Shown: positions 37,081 to 44,779 of the stretch, in pieces | How positions within the stretch are numbered: the first letter of the stretch is position 1 | Layout: each line of letters begins with the position of its first letter | NCBI GenBank assembly: GCA_016930575.1 | Contig: JAFGGL010000065.1 | Span: 1 to 64,000, forward strand | Origin: Clostridiales bacterium | GTDB lineage: Bacteria > Bacillota > Clostridia > Christensenellales > Aristaeellaceae | Reading direction: 5' to 3' | Length of the DNA: 64,000 nt | Notes under the pieces: generated by a model | What the model saw: the letters and a program-made list of their open reading frames with translations, nothing else | Databases searched by the model: none | What the model was told of the DNA's origin: nothing | Program-made: the position numbers and the translations under genes

Positions 37081-37091
37081 GTAACAATTGT
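37081..37091. promoter_or_regulatory. Candidate regulator site GTAACAATTGT upstream of the PG-binding gene
   Basis: Contains the palindrome ACAATTGT. It lies about 30 bp upstream of the -35 box of the minus-strand PG-binding gene. The same GTAACAATTG decamer occurs at 42452-42461, about 26 bp upstream of the putative -35 region of the penicillin-binding protein gene. ACAATTGT itself occurs again at 37157-37164. Confidence 0.35.
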
Positions 37092-37134
37092 AAGAAAATA
37101 CAATAAGTACAATAAAAGACCAATGTACATATAC

Positions 37135-37169
37135 TGTAAACTATTGACAAATCCGTACAATTGTTTACA
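37135..37169. promoter_or_regulatory. Inverted repeat (putative operator) over the promoter of the 734-residue unknown gene
   Basis: 12-bp arms 37135-37146 (TGTAAACTATTG) and 37158-37169 (CAATTGTTTACA) pair with one mismatch across an 11-bp spacer. The right arm contains most of ACAATTGT. The repeat covers the -35 hexamer and most of the spacer to the proposed -10, the geometry of a repressor operator. Confidence 0.55.
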
Positions 37170-37171
37170 CT
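37144..37171 (+). promoter_or_regulatory. Candidate promoter of the 734-residue unknown gene
   Basis: TTGACA (37144-37149) and TACACT (37166-37171) with a 16-bp spacer, embedded in the inverted repeat 37135-37169. TAATAT at 37171 is an alternative -10 with poor spacing. Confidence 0.5.
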
Positions 37172-37185
37172 AATATAGGAATGAT

Positions 37186-37250
37186 ATCGTAACATCAGTG
37201 CCGCGCCGGGCCAACTGATGTTCTGAGTTCTCCGAAACGATTATTTTTTT
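37186..37250 (+). terminator. Terminator-like leader structure upstream of the unknown gene
   Basis: ATCGT (37186-37190) and AACATCAGT (37191-37199) pair with ACGAT (37237-37241) and ACTGATGTT (37214-37222). This gives a 9-bp stem extended by 5 bp across a one-sided 14-nt bulge. It is followed by ATTATTTTTTT ending at 37250. The element starts within about 10 nt of the predicted transcription start and ends 130 nt before the start codon, so it could attenuate the gene or end a roughly 70-nt small RNA. Confidence 0.45.
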
Positions 37251-37381
37251 CTGTCACAACAATGACGTTGCTGTATTTCCATATCAGGACTACGGCTGTT
37301 CCTGTTGGGCCTGGAGCGATCAAATCGGACCTTGAAAGCGATACGCGGATTTTGAAAATGCTATCGGAGGGCTTGTTTTGT

Positions 37382-39586
37382 ATGAAGAAACTTGATGGAA
37401 CCATCACGCTTTCCATTCTGGATGAAGATAATAACCAACGCGTGATATTTCGTATCATTCCCCTTTGCACAAAAGACGGTATGATATTTAAAAACAGAAC
37501 GGCGTCATATCCTGATTTCGGCAGCCTTCGCATTATCCCGGACAAGCGGGAGCAATCCAGCTTTAAGGAGCGCATGCGCGAAATCGGGAACCTGTGCTGC
37601 GTACAGCTGATCAGCGACGGGAAAGAACTTACGAAAATCCGTCAGAACAGAAACTACGATCCCAACCAGGGCGAATGCAATCAATACGCAATCTATTCCG
37701 ACGTCATCTGCGGATTTAAAGAAGAGGCGGTCTTCGAGGTCTTTCAGGAGGATCAGGAATATTCACATGCGCTGACGCAGGCCGTGCTTATCCAGCGCGG
37801 AAAGGTATTGCTGGGGCCGGTTAAAAAGGACGAAAAAGCGAATGCGGACACGCTGAAACCGTTTGGAAACGAAGAGTATCTGATGCACACGGTTGAGGAT
37901 ATGGAAGGGAAAGAGCGTACGTATTACTGGAATCCCGACGCGATCGTTACCTGGCGGCAGCGCAAAAAGGTATTGAAAAGTACCGGAACGCAAACAATGG
38001 AAACCGAAAATAAACCTGACGGAAAACAATCGGAGCCGGAACCAGGCGTAAAAATCCCGATCGGTACGAAGCTGGAAATACTCAACGAGGATATGACGAA
38101 CGAGGAACAGATCACGGAATTGAACCTGCCGGTATCCGACAGTGCGAATCGTCTGGAACAAAACGCACCCCCCAAAACGTCTCAAGAACCGAAAGAAGCG
38201 CCGGAGTTTCACGGAACGCCAATCGCGGAAGCACCGAAAGGCAGCCGCAATACGCAGCAAAAAAGCGTCGCGGTGCACAGCGTGGTGGAAAAGCAAATCA
38301 CGGAAAAGCATTCCAACGGCGCAAGCGACAAAGCGGATCGCAGGCCGGTGGAAAATCCGATCGAGAACCTGCGCACGTCATTGCAGGACGTTTGGAGTAT
38401 CCCGGCGCTGCATCAGGAGTTCATTCGTTTGCTTGGTGAGAACAAGGAAATGGCCAAGGCGATCTACGAATCGCAGTTCGTGGAAGGGCAGACGAAGTCC
38501 GCGTATTCCGCAGTGAAAGCGGAGCTCGACGAGATCGAGGGCGAGCGGATCTCGCTGTTGGTGGAACTGGACAAGGTCAAGGAGAATTATCAACAGATCA
38601 AGGAAAAAATGTATTCGGAATTAACCAAGCAGAAGCAAGGCGAGATCGAGAAACTGGAGAAGCGTCTCGAGGAGTTAAACGAGGAAAGAACCGCGGTGGA
38701 AGAGACGCTTGCGGAGATCGGCGAGAAGATCCAAAGCGGCACTATGGAATTGCTGGGCGCAAAACAGAGCATGGGCATCAGGTCCAACGGCTCCGACCTT
38801 ACCATATCTCCGGTGATCGGTATACATGCCGATACAAAAAACATCGTTGAAACAGTGCGTTCCACAATGAACGATATGGGCTTTATGTGCAAGCAGGATT
38901 GCGTTACGGAGTTTATGGTTTTCCTGTCGCTCCACGACGACTTATGCGTGCTCGCAGAAACGCTGCCGGAGGCCGAGTTGTATATCAGGAACGTACTGCG
39001 CGCTCTCGGGCTCCTCAATGTCGCCGCATGGCCCAGCGTGTTCGGAACCCTGCACATCGTCAGCCTGCTTCCGGAAAACGATCAGCGCACCCCGACGGTG
39101 GAAGTGATCAAAAACAACCGCACGCCGATCAAAGCATACGGGCACAAAACGATACGGTTGCTTGATAAAAGCAATATGCAGGCTGCCGGTATACTTCCGG
39201 TTATCCGCGTACCGCAGCTCAATAAGGACCGCGGCCAGGAAAACCTGAACGAAACCGGAAAGCCAATATCCCTGCAGACGATCCACGCGTTTTCAGACGA
39301 TGCGGAATTGCTCTACAAGGACGGCGAGGAATGGTTTAGCAAGCTGGAGAAAAAGCTGTCCGCGCAAAACTTGGATATCGAAGACGAAGTATACCAGGCG
39401 ATGCGCATGTTCGCCAGGGTCGCCACGCCGCAGTTGATCGGCGGGTTCATGGAAGCGGTGGATGCCGCGGTGCTTGCATGGATCGTTCCCCAAATGATTG
39501 TGAAGAAATATCCGAAAGATAACCTGGAAGAATTGATCGGCGATCTGCCGAAATGCATGAAAGTCATGTGTGAAGAAAACTATTGA
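37382..39586 (+). CDS. Protein of unknown function with central coiled coil (734 residues)
   Basis: I do not recognise this family. There is no signal peptide, transmembrane helix or Walker A motif, so it should be cytoplasmic. Three parts are visible. Residues 1 to about 200 are a mixed alpha/beta N-terminal domain (LDGTITLSILDEDNNQRVIFR, then basic and aromatic segments). About 200-330 is a hydrophilic linker rich in E, K, P, N and T. A strong coiled coil at about 373-455 (ELDEIEGERISLLVELDKV, KLEKRLEELNEE) joins it to a C-terminal domain of about 270 residues (EFMVFLSLHDDLCVLAETL, WPSVFGTLHIVSLLPEND). The longest frame starts at 37262 without a ribosome site; ATG 37382 has GGAGGG 10 bp upstream. 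It is convergent with, and 3 bp from, the penicillin-binding protein gene. The complex promoter region suggests tightly controlled expression. Confidence 0.85.
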   Translation: MKKLDGTITLSILDEDNNQRVIFRIIPLCTKDGMIFKNRTASYPDFGSLRIIPDKREQSSFKERMREIGNLCCVQLISDGKELTKIRQNRNYDPNQGECNQYAIYSDVICGFKEEAVFEVFQEDQEYSHALTQAVLIQRGKVLLGPVKKDEKANADTLKPFGNEEYLMHTVEDMEGKERTYYWNPDAIVTWRQRKKVLKSTGTQTMETENKPDGKQSEPEPGVKIPIGTKLEILNEDMTNEEQITELNLPVSDSANRLEQNAPPKTSQEPKEAPEFHGTPIAEAPKGSRNTQQKSVAVHSVVEKQITEKHSNGASDKADRRPVENPIENLRTSLQDVWSIPALHQEFIRLLGENKEMAKAIYESQFVEGQTKSAYSAVKAELDEIEGERISLLVELDKVKENYQQIKEKMYSELTKQKQGEIEKLEKRLEELNEERTAVEETLAEIGEKIQSGTMELLGAKQSMGIRSNGSDLTISPVIGIHADTKNIVETVRSTMNDMGFMCKQDCVTEFMVFLSLHDDLCVLAETLPEAELYIRNVLRALGLLNVAAWPSVFGTLHIVSLLPENDQRTPTVEVIKNNRTPIKAYGHKTIRLLDKSNMQAAGILPVIRVPQLNKDRGQENLNETGKPISLQTIHAFSDDAELLYKDGEEWFSKLEKKLSAQNLDIEDEVYQAMRMFARVATPQLIGGFMEAVDAAVLAWIVPQMIVKKYPKDNLEELIGDLPKCMKVMCEENY

Positions 39587-39589
39587 TTT

Positions 39590-42358
39590 CTAATACGCGG
39601 CGGCCATCGCCTGTGTAAGCAGGCTCATTGCGCCCGCGACATCCGCACTACTCGGGGATTCTCCGCCGATGACCATCTGAAGATTATGGATCGCATTTGA
39701 AATGTTAGTATACTCGGCGCTGGCTTCGTCAAGCCCGTAGAGCATCTGCTGCGCGCTGCCTATCAGCGTCTGCGCGTCAGGTATCAATGTGTTTTGCACC
39801 AGAGGATCCACGCCGCTGACGGCGGCGTTTTGATGATAGGTGCAGATGCCGAGGCTGTCCGCGATGCCGAGGTATTCCGATAGCACAGGCGCATACAACG
39901 TACTGTGGATGAAACGGTACAGCGGATGCCCTTCCGGGATGACGACGATGCCTTTGGTTACCACTTGAGGGCAGAACGGCGTTGCGATCAGGTTGGTCAG
40001 CGCGCATACGTCCGCAAGTACGTGCATCTGGCATTGCATGGTCGGCACGGTCGGCGTGTACCAGTAATCCGTCACCACGCCGTAGCCCATCACGTCGTTG
40101 CGGCAGGCGTTGGTGGCAAGCTGCCCGCTGACCGCGCAGGTGGTGACCTTCGTCAAACCGTAGTCTTCGGGCGTGCCGATGAGGATGTCTTTATTGGCAA
40201 GGTTTTTTGCCTGATGGATTTGTGTCATGTATTCTTTCCAAAGCGGCGCAGCGCTGTTGCCGCCAGTCACCTTGGAGGACAGCGGCTCGTAATTATCGTG
40301 ACCGATCCAAAGCGACGATACATACCAGCCGGTCATCCCGCAGAAGAACACGCCGCGCTGGTCGCTGTTGGTGCCGGTCTTGCCTGCGACGGTCTGCCCA
40401 GATATCTTCGCCTTTGTTCCCGTGCCGCCGGATACGACGTCCTTCATCATATCGATTACAAGCCAGGCGGTCGACTGCCTGTAAACCTGATGGCGTTCCT
40501 GCTCCTGGTGTCCGTCCCAAATCACGTTGCCTTCGCTGTCGGATATGCCGAGTACGGAAATGGGCTCCTGGTATACCCCGCCGTTGCCAAGCACGCCGAA
40601 AGCGACGGCCATCTGCACCGGCGTGATGCCGCTGGAACCCAGCGCAAGGCCGAACGGCGTAGCGCTGATATTATCCAGATCCACGCCGGATTTCACCAAA
40701 AAATCAACGGAGCGCTCCACGCCGACCAGCGTCATCAGCGTTTGGGCGGCGGCAACGTTGTAGCTGTATTTCAATGCGTTACGCAACGTGACCGGGCCTG
40801 TGTACGAACTGCCACCGTAATTGCGCGGCCAGGTTTCATCCTGGTTTTCATCCAGCCAGCCGCTGACGGGCAGCGGCACATTGTATACGACGCTGGCGGG
40901 GGAGGCCCCAAGCTCGATAGCGGGCGCGTATACGGAGATCGGTTTAATGGCGGAGCCGACGGGCATCGTCATATCGGTGGCGCGGTTGAGGGTCTTGCGC
41001 TGCGTCGGCTTGGTTCTCCCGCCGACGATCGCCTTGAGTTCCCCGGTGCGGTAATCAAGCACCACGGCCGAGGCCTGCGGCTGGATGATCTCGGTATAGG
41101 TACCGTTTCGGTTTTTCGCACGGTATATCTTATCGCCCGGATCGCGCAGCGCCGGGTAATCCGTCCAGCTTTCCAGTGTGTCCTCAACGATCCGCTGAAT
41201 CTGCGAATCGAGCGCGAGCGTCACGTGATAACCGCCAGTTCGAAGCTCGCTTTCCATTTTGCTGCGGTTCTCGCTGGTGTCCGCCAGTCCGTTCAATTCC
41301 AGGAAACAATCAACGACTTCCCTGATGGCATACTCCACGTAATGCGCATAGTCGTACATGCCCTCGCCTTCCACTGCGCTTTGCGAAAGCACGTGTGCGG
41401 TTCCCGCATTCAGGGCGTCCTGATATTCCTGGAAGCTGATAAACTCGTTTTCATACATGAGTTTCAGCACGTAGTCCGTCCTGTCGTTGGTCAGGGCGGG
41501 ATAATCCGTCGTATCGGATTGGCGCAGGTAGTAATTGCGGCGCGGGTTATAATAATAAGGGTTGTTGGTCATCCCGGCGAGCATGGCGCACTCGCGAAGC
41601 GTGAGTTCCGACAGATCTTTTCCGAAGTACCCCTCGGCGGCAACGGATACGCCGTAATAGTTTTCGCCGAGATAAATGGTGTTGAGGTAGGCTTCTAGTA
41701 TCTCAGCCTTTGTGTACAGGGTCTCAAGCTGCATGGCCAGATAAGCTTCCTGAATCTTGCGCTTGTAGCTGAGCTCGCTGGAAAGCATCGTGTTTTTAAT
41801 CAGCTGCTGCGTGATCGTGGACGCGCCCTGATTTTGGTTGGAAATGAAGTTCTTGATCAGCGAACCCAGTATGCGCTTGAAATCGACGCCGTTATGCGTA
41901 AAGAAGCGCACGTCCTCGATCGCGATAAACGCATATTGCAGGTCCTCGGGTATCTGGTAGATGTTCACCATCACACGGTTTTCGGTGCCCTTGTAATCGG
42001 TGATCAGAACACCGTTAGAATCATAGATGAAACTTGTCTTATCTTGGTCGCTGAGAAGCGCGAGATCAAGCGTCGGAGCCGTGCCGACATATGCCTTGCC
42101 GATGCCGATCAACGCGCCGCCGACGGCCAGGATCGCCAAAAAGACCAGTACAAGCGCGATACGGACCGCGTTGACCAGCACAGAAAAGATGAAATTCGGT
42201 TTAGTGCGCCGAGGCTTAAAAACGGTAAACTTTTTTGTTGCTGGTTCGTCGTCGGTAATGGAATGCGATTCGTAACCGGCATACCTGCCATCATAGGAAA
42301 CTGGATATTCATTCTCCGTACCATAGCGCGGCGACAAATCGTTAGGCGGTTTGTGCAA
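39590..42358 (-). CDS. Class A penicillin-binding protein (PBP1A type, transglycosylase/transpeptidase)
   Basis: Bifunctional murein polymerase of 922 residues. The cytoplasmic tail is followed by a membrane helix at about 58-88. The GT51 glycosyltransferase domain has IAIEDVRFF with catalytic Glu148 and the GASTITQQLIKN motif. The transpeptidase domain has S469-A-I-K472, S532-Y-N and K660-T-G-T. A cysteine-containing tail (TCAVSGQLATNACR, MQCQMHV, FCPQV) follows, as in several Clostridia PBPs. A further helical extension of about 100 residues after that ends in a Q/A-rich helix. The start is TTG 42358, with GGAGGG 6 bp upstream and no nearby ATG. A TATAAT lies at 42403-42398 on the minus strand, with no clear -35. 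Confidence 0.95.
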   Translation of the reverse strand: MHKPPNDLSPRYGTENEYPVSYDGRYAGYESHSITDDEPATKKFTVFKPRRTKPNFIFSVLVNAVRIALVLVFLAILAVGGALIGIGKAYVGTAPTLDLALLSDQDKTSFIYDSNGVLITDYKGTENRVMVNIYQIPEDLQYAFIAIEDVRFFTHNGVDFKRILGSLIKNFISNQNQGASTITQQLIKNTMLSSELSYKRKIQEAYLAMQLETLYTKAEILEAYLNTIYLGENYYGVSVAAEGYFGKDLSELTLRECAMLAGMTNNPYYYNPRRNYYLRQSDTTDYPALTNDRTDYVLKLMYENEFISFQEYQDALNAGTAHVLSQSAVEGEGMYDYAHYVEYAIREVVDCFLELNGLADTSENRSKMESELRTGGYHVTLALDSQIQRIVEDTLESWTDYPALRDPGDKIYRAKNRNGTYTEIIQPQASAVVLDYRTGELKAIVGGRTKPTQRKTLNRATDMTMPVGSAIKPISVYAPAIELGASPASVVYNVPLPVSGWLDENQDETWPRNYGGSSYTGPVTLRNALKYSYNVAAAQTLMTLVGVERSVDFLVKSGVDLDNISATPFGLALGSSGITPVQMAVAFGVLGNGGVYQEPISVLGISDSEGNVIWDGHQEQERHQVYRQSTAWLVIDMMKDVVSGGTGTKAKISGQTVAGKTGTNSDQRGVFFCGMTGWYVSSLWIGHDNYEPLSSKVTGGNSAAPLWKEYMTQIHQAKNLANKDILIGTPEDYGLTKVTTCAVSGQLATNACRNDVMGYGVVTDYWYTPTVPTMQCQMHVLADVCALTNLIATPFCPQVVTKGIVVIPEGHPLYRFIHSTLYAPVLSEYLGIADSLGICTYHQNAAVSGVDPLVQNTLIPDAQTLIGSAQQMLYGLDEASAEYTNISNAIHNLQMVIGGESPSSADVAGAMSLLTQAMAAAY

Positions 42359-42451
42359 AGGTATCCCTCCGATGAAACGAAACTGGCATTCGGGGATATT
42401 ATAGCATACGCGGCGTTTGTTTCATAGCTTGACAGGTTTTGAATGCGTATT

Positions 42452-42461
42452 GTAACAATTG
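42452..42461. promoter_or_regulatory. Second GTAACAATTG site, upstream of the penicillin-binding protein gene
   Basis: Same decamer as at 37081-37090. It lies about 94 bp upstream of TTG 42358; the other copy is about 100 bp upstream of ATG 36979. The intergenic region 42359-42706 (348 bp) contains this site, a minus-strand -10, the plus-strand promoter and the structured leader listed separately; no small coding region is evident. Confidence 0.35.
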
Positions 42462-42512
42462 CTTAAAATGCATTTACATAGCGTTAAGAGCTCAACGTAT
42501 ACGGCGATTCGC

Positions 42513-42541
42513 TTGACACAAAATCCCATATGAACTACAAT
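42513..42541 (+). promoter_or_regulatory. Strong sigma-A promoter of the Ig-like-domain protein
   Basis: TTGACA (42513-42518), 17-bp spacer, TACAAT (42536-42541). The predicted start near 42548 gives an untranslated leader of about 159 nt. Confidence 0.78.
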
Positions 42542-42547
42542 ATGCAT

Positions 42548-42706
42548 AAGTCTAGACAGATAGTTACTACGTAGCGGCCGGATGTTTATGAGGGCAGGCT
42601 GCAGTGCAGAAACGGGTCCCGTCGGACATGCCGCTTACACTATGATCAATGTCGGCTTCATCCGCCGAAGGGAGGCAGGACGTTTCGCTGAACGTCCGCA
42701 ATTGAC
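42548..42706 (+). promoter_or_regulatory. Long structured 5' leader with a hairpin between Shine-Dalgarno site and start codon
   Basis: AGCGGC (42573-42578) can pair with GCCGCT (42630-42635), enclosing smaller palindromes such as ACGG-GTC-CCGT. The only good Shine-Dalgarno sequence is AAGGGAGG at 42668-42675, 31 nt before the ATG, too far for normal initiation. A perfect 7-bp hairpin GGACGTT/AACGTCC at 42678-42697 lies between; folding it leaves about 11 nt between site and start. An in-frame TGA at 42689 rules out an earlier start. I could not match the leader to a known riboswitch. Confidence 0.5.
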
Positions 42707-44668
42707 ATGAAACATAAATTGATCGTCTTGGCGCTTCTATTCATAGCAATGCTGGCATTCTTTACGCTTGCATCGGCTGCCACCGATCCTATTGTATGCA
42801 CGATCGCGGTGGAGCCTTCCACGCTTTCGGAACCAGGTGACGTCACCATCACCATCACCGTATCCAACGCAGGGGATACGGACATGACCTACCCCTTATT
42901 CTTGTATGATCCAACCAGCCAGATTGTAACAGATTTTGGCGATGATGGTTCAGTTATACTCAAAGCCGGCGAGGTGAAAACCTGGATCGGTACATGGGCT
43001 GTGAACCAGCGTACGCTGGAAAACGGCCAAATCGTGTTTTATGTGAAATACACAATCGTTGACGACAACGGAAGTATTAAAAATCCAAGCCAACCCATAC
43101 GCGGCGAGATCGAGCAGGCAAGCTATGAAGCAAAAATAAACGTGACACGCACGATTATCCCGGAAACGGCGCGCAAGGATCAAACCATAAATGTCATCTA
43201 CGATATTTCAAACGAGGGTACCGTTTCCATCAAGAACCTTGCGCTGGAAGAGAGCGCGGATATTCTATCGGGGAAGCTGTCGATAACCGAGGAACTCAAG
43301 GCGGGGGAGATGGCGCAGGTCAAGCTGCCCGTTGTGATGGGCACAGAGGACCTGACAAGCAAAGGCAAAGTTTACTATACCGTCGCCGACGGTACGCAGG
43401 AGCAGACCTTCGAGCTTGACGAACAGGTGATCACCTACGGCGAGCCTGCGGTCATCGCAACCCTGACGGCCGATTCCAAGGGCGTATTGATGAACGAGAC
43501 CATCAAGCTGACGCTGACCCTTGAGAATACCGGGAACGTGGATTATACGGACGTCCGCGTTACGGACGAAACCCTGGGCGACGTATTCACCAACCAAACG
43601 CTGCCCGCCGGCGAAACGCTGACGCTTGTAAAGGAGATCACGCTGACGCAGTCCACCGATTTTCAGTTTGAGATACTTGCGATCGACAACACGGGCACGG
43701 ATGTCGTATTTGAAAGCGGCGTACTGTCGCTGCTTGCCGTGGACCCGGACCAGGCGCTGAACCTGGAGTTGACGCTCTCCTCCAGTAAATCGGAGGTGTA
43801 TTCCACGAAGGAAGTCGTGCGTTTCGAAGCGACGATATTCAACAACAGCACCGTCGACGCTGCGAATGTGAACGTCTATCAGGCCAATACGCTGATCTAT
43901 ACCTTTGAAACGATCCCGGCAGGCGAAACGCGTGAGCTGTCCCGTGACGTTACGCTGAACATGGCTGGCCAATACCAGTTCCGCGCCGAAGCGCTGGACA
44001 TGCTGGAAAACGAGCTGACGTTCAAAAGCAATATCCTGCAGATCGCGTTCCTGACGCCGACGCCCGTGCCCGTAACGCCGGACCCGAACGTCACTGCGAC
44101 GCCGGAACCGACCTTTGTCAAGGCGACATATCCGCAGATCAACGATCCGGATATCGGTACGCTGCCCAAGCTGCTTCGCACGTTCTTCTACCCGCTGATG
44201 ATCGCAGGGTTTGCCCTGTTGATCATTGCCGTGATCATACTGATGATTGCCACAAAAAAACGCTCGGACGTCAAAAGGGCTTCGGAGAACGCGCTGGACC
44301 ATCTGGAACGGTCGACGCACCGTGATTACGTGGCGCCTTCGGAGGAAAAGGAAGAACAGGAAAGCGAAGAAGCGGATGAGCCCGAGACGGTTGTCGACAA
44401 CCGCGAAGAAGAGCTTTCGGATGATGAGTTGCCGCATATGAAGTATGTACGCAACGCATATCAGATTGCCGATAAGGATACGGATGAGAACGCCCAGCCT
44501 GCCGGCGACGACGAACGTCAGGATTGGGATGCGATGGATGAGCAGCCAAGCGAATCCAAAAAAACGGCGCACAGGCGGAGAACCGGCAGGAATTCCCCTT
44601 ATGCAAGACAGTCCGGCGAGATGAACCGGGAAAACGTACCGGCGCAGGATGACGGTAAAGAGGAGTAA
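42707..44668 (+). CDS. Membrane-anchored surface protein with repeated CARDB/Ig-like domains
   Basis: A 653-residue protein with a cleavable signal peptide (about 1-24, ending ASA). About four repeated beta-sandwich domains of roughly 100 residues follow. Each has a motif of the type I.ITVSN.G, INVIYDISNEG, LTLTLENTGN or FEATIFNNST followed by LPAGET or IPAGET, as in CARDB, DUF11 or NEW-type adhesion and spacer modules. A Thr/Pro-rich wall-spanning stretch (about 462-485), one transmembrane helix (about 493-515), and a very acidic then basic cytoplasmic tail of about 138 residues complete it. The long charged tail inside the cell suggests signalling or a partner rather than simple anchoring. 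Function unknown. It stands alone behind a strong promoter and an unusual leader. Confidence 0.8.
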   Translation: MKHKLIVLALLFIAMLAFFTLASAATDPIVCTIAVEPSTLSEPGDVTITITVSNAGDTDMTYPLFLYDPTSQIVTDFGDDGSVILKAGEVKTWIGTWAVNQRTLENGQIVFYVKYTIVDDNGSIKNPSQPIRGEIEQASYEAKINVTRTIIPETARKDQTINVIYDISNEGTVSIKNLALEESADILSGKLSITEELKAGEMAQVKLPVVMGTEDLTSKGKVYYTVADGTQEQTFELDEQVITYGEPAVIATLTADSKGVLMNETIKLTLTLENTGNVDYTDVRVTDETLGDVFTNQTLPAGETLTLVKEITLTQSTDFQFEILAIDNTGTDVVFESGVLSLLAVDPDQALNLELTLSSSKSEVYSTKEVVRFEATIFNNSTVDAANVNVYQANTLIYTFETIPAGETRELSRDVTLNMAGQYQFRAEALDMLENELTFKSNILQIAFLTPTPVPVTPDPNVTATPEPTFVKATYPQINDPDIGTLPKLLRTFFYPLMIAGFALLIIAVIILMIATKKRSDVKRASENALDHLERSTHRDYVAPSEEKEEQESEEADEPETVVDNREEELSDDELPHMKYVRNAYQIADKDTDENAQPAGDDERQDWDAMDEQPSESKKTAHRRRTGRNSPYARQSGEMNRENVPAQDDGKEE

Positions 44669-44779
44669 TCAGGCGTTTATCCGATGAGACCTCTTCCTGC
44701 TTCGTTACAACGCAAAACATATAATGTTTTGTGATACGTTTCATTCGGTTTGGAATTCGCATGCAAAGGGGTGATCCCG

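Noticed and set aside
37075-37096. WalR box (TGTWAH-N5-TGTWAH) upstream of the PG-binding gene
   Set aside because: Two TGTAA-like half sites are present but with 3-bp instead of 5-bp spacing, and the PBP promoter has only one half site.
39905-41698. 597-codon plus-strand frame
   Set aside because: Antisense to the PBP1A gene with intact SxxK, SxN and KTGT motifs; low-complexity His/Arg/Gly-rich translation.
42548-42706. Cyclic-di-GMP, T-box or other standard riboswitch in the leader of the Ig-like gene
   Set aside because: The conserved sequence blocks of these classes could not be found by eye; only generic stems are visible.
43265-44572. 435-codon minus-strand frame
   Set aside because: Antisense to the Ig-like-domain gene, which has promoter, signal peptide and transmembrane helix; the shadow translation is Arg/His-rich.
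44718-44738. Hairpin CAAAACAT/ATGTTTTG as terminator of the Ig-like gene
   Set aside because: AT-only stem with a 3-nt loop and no T-run; too weak to call.
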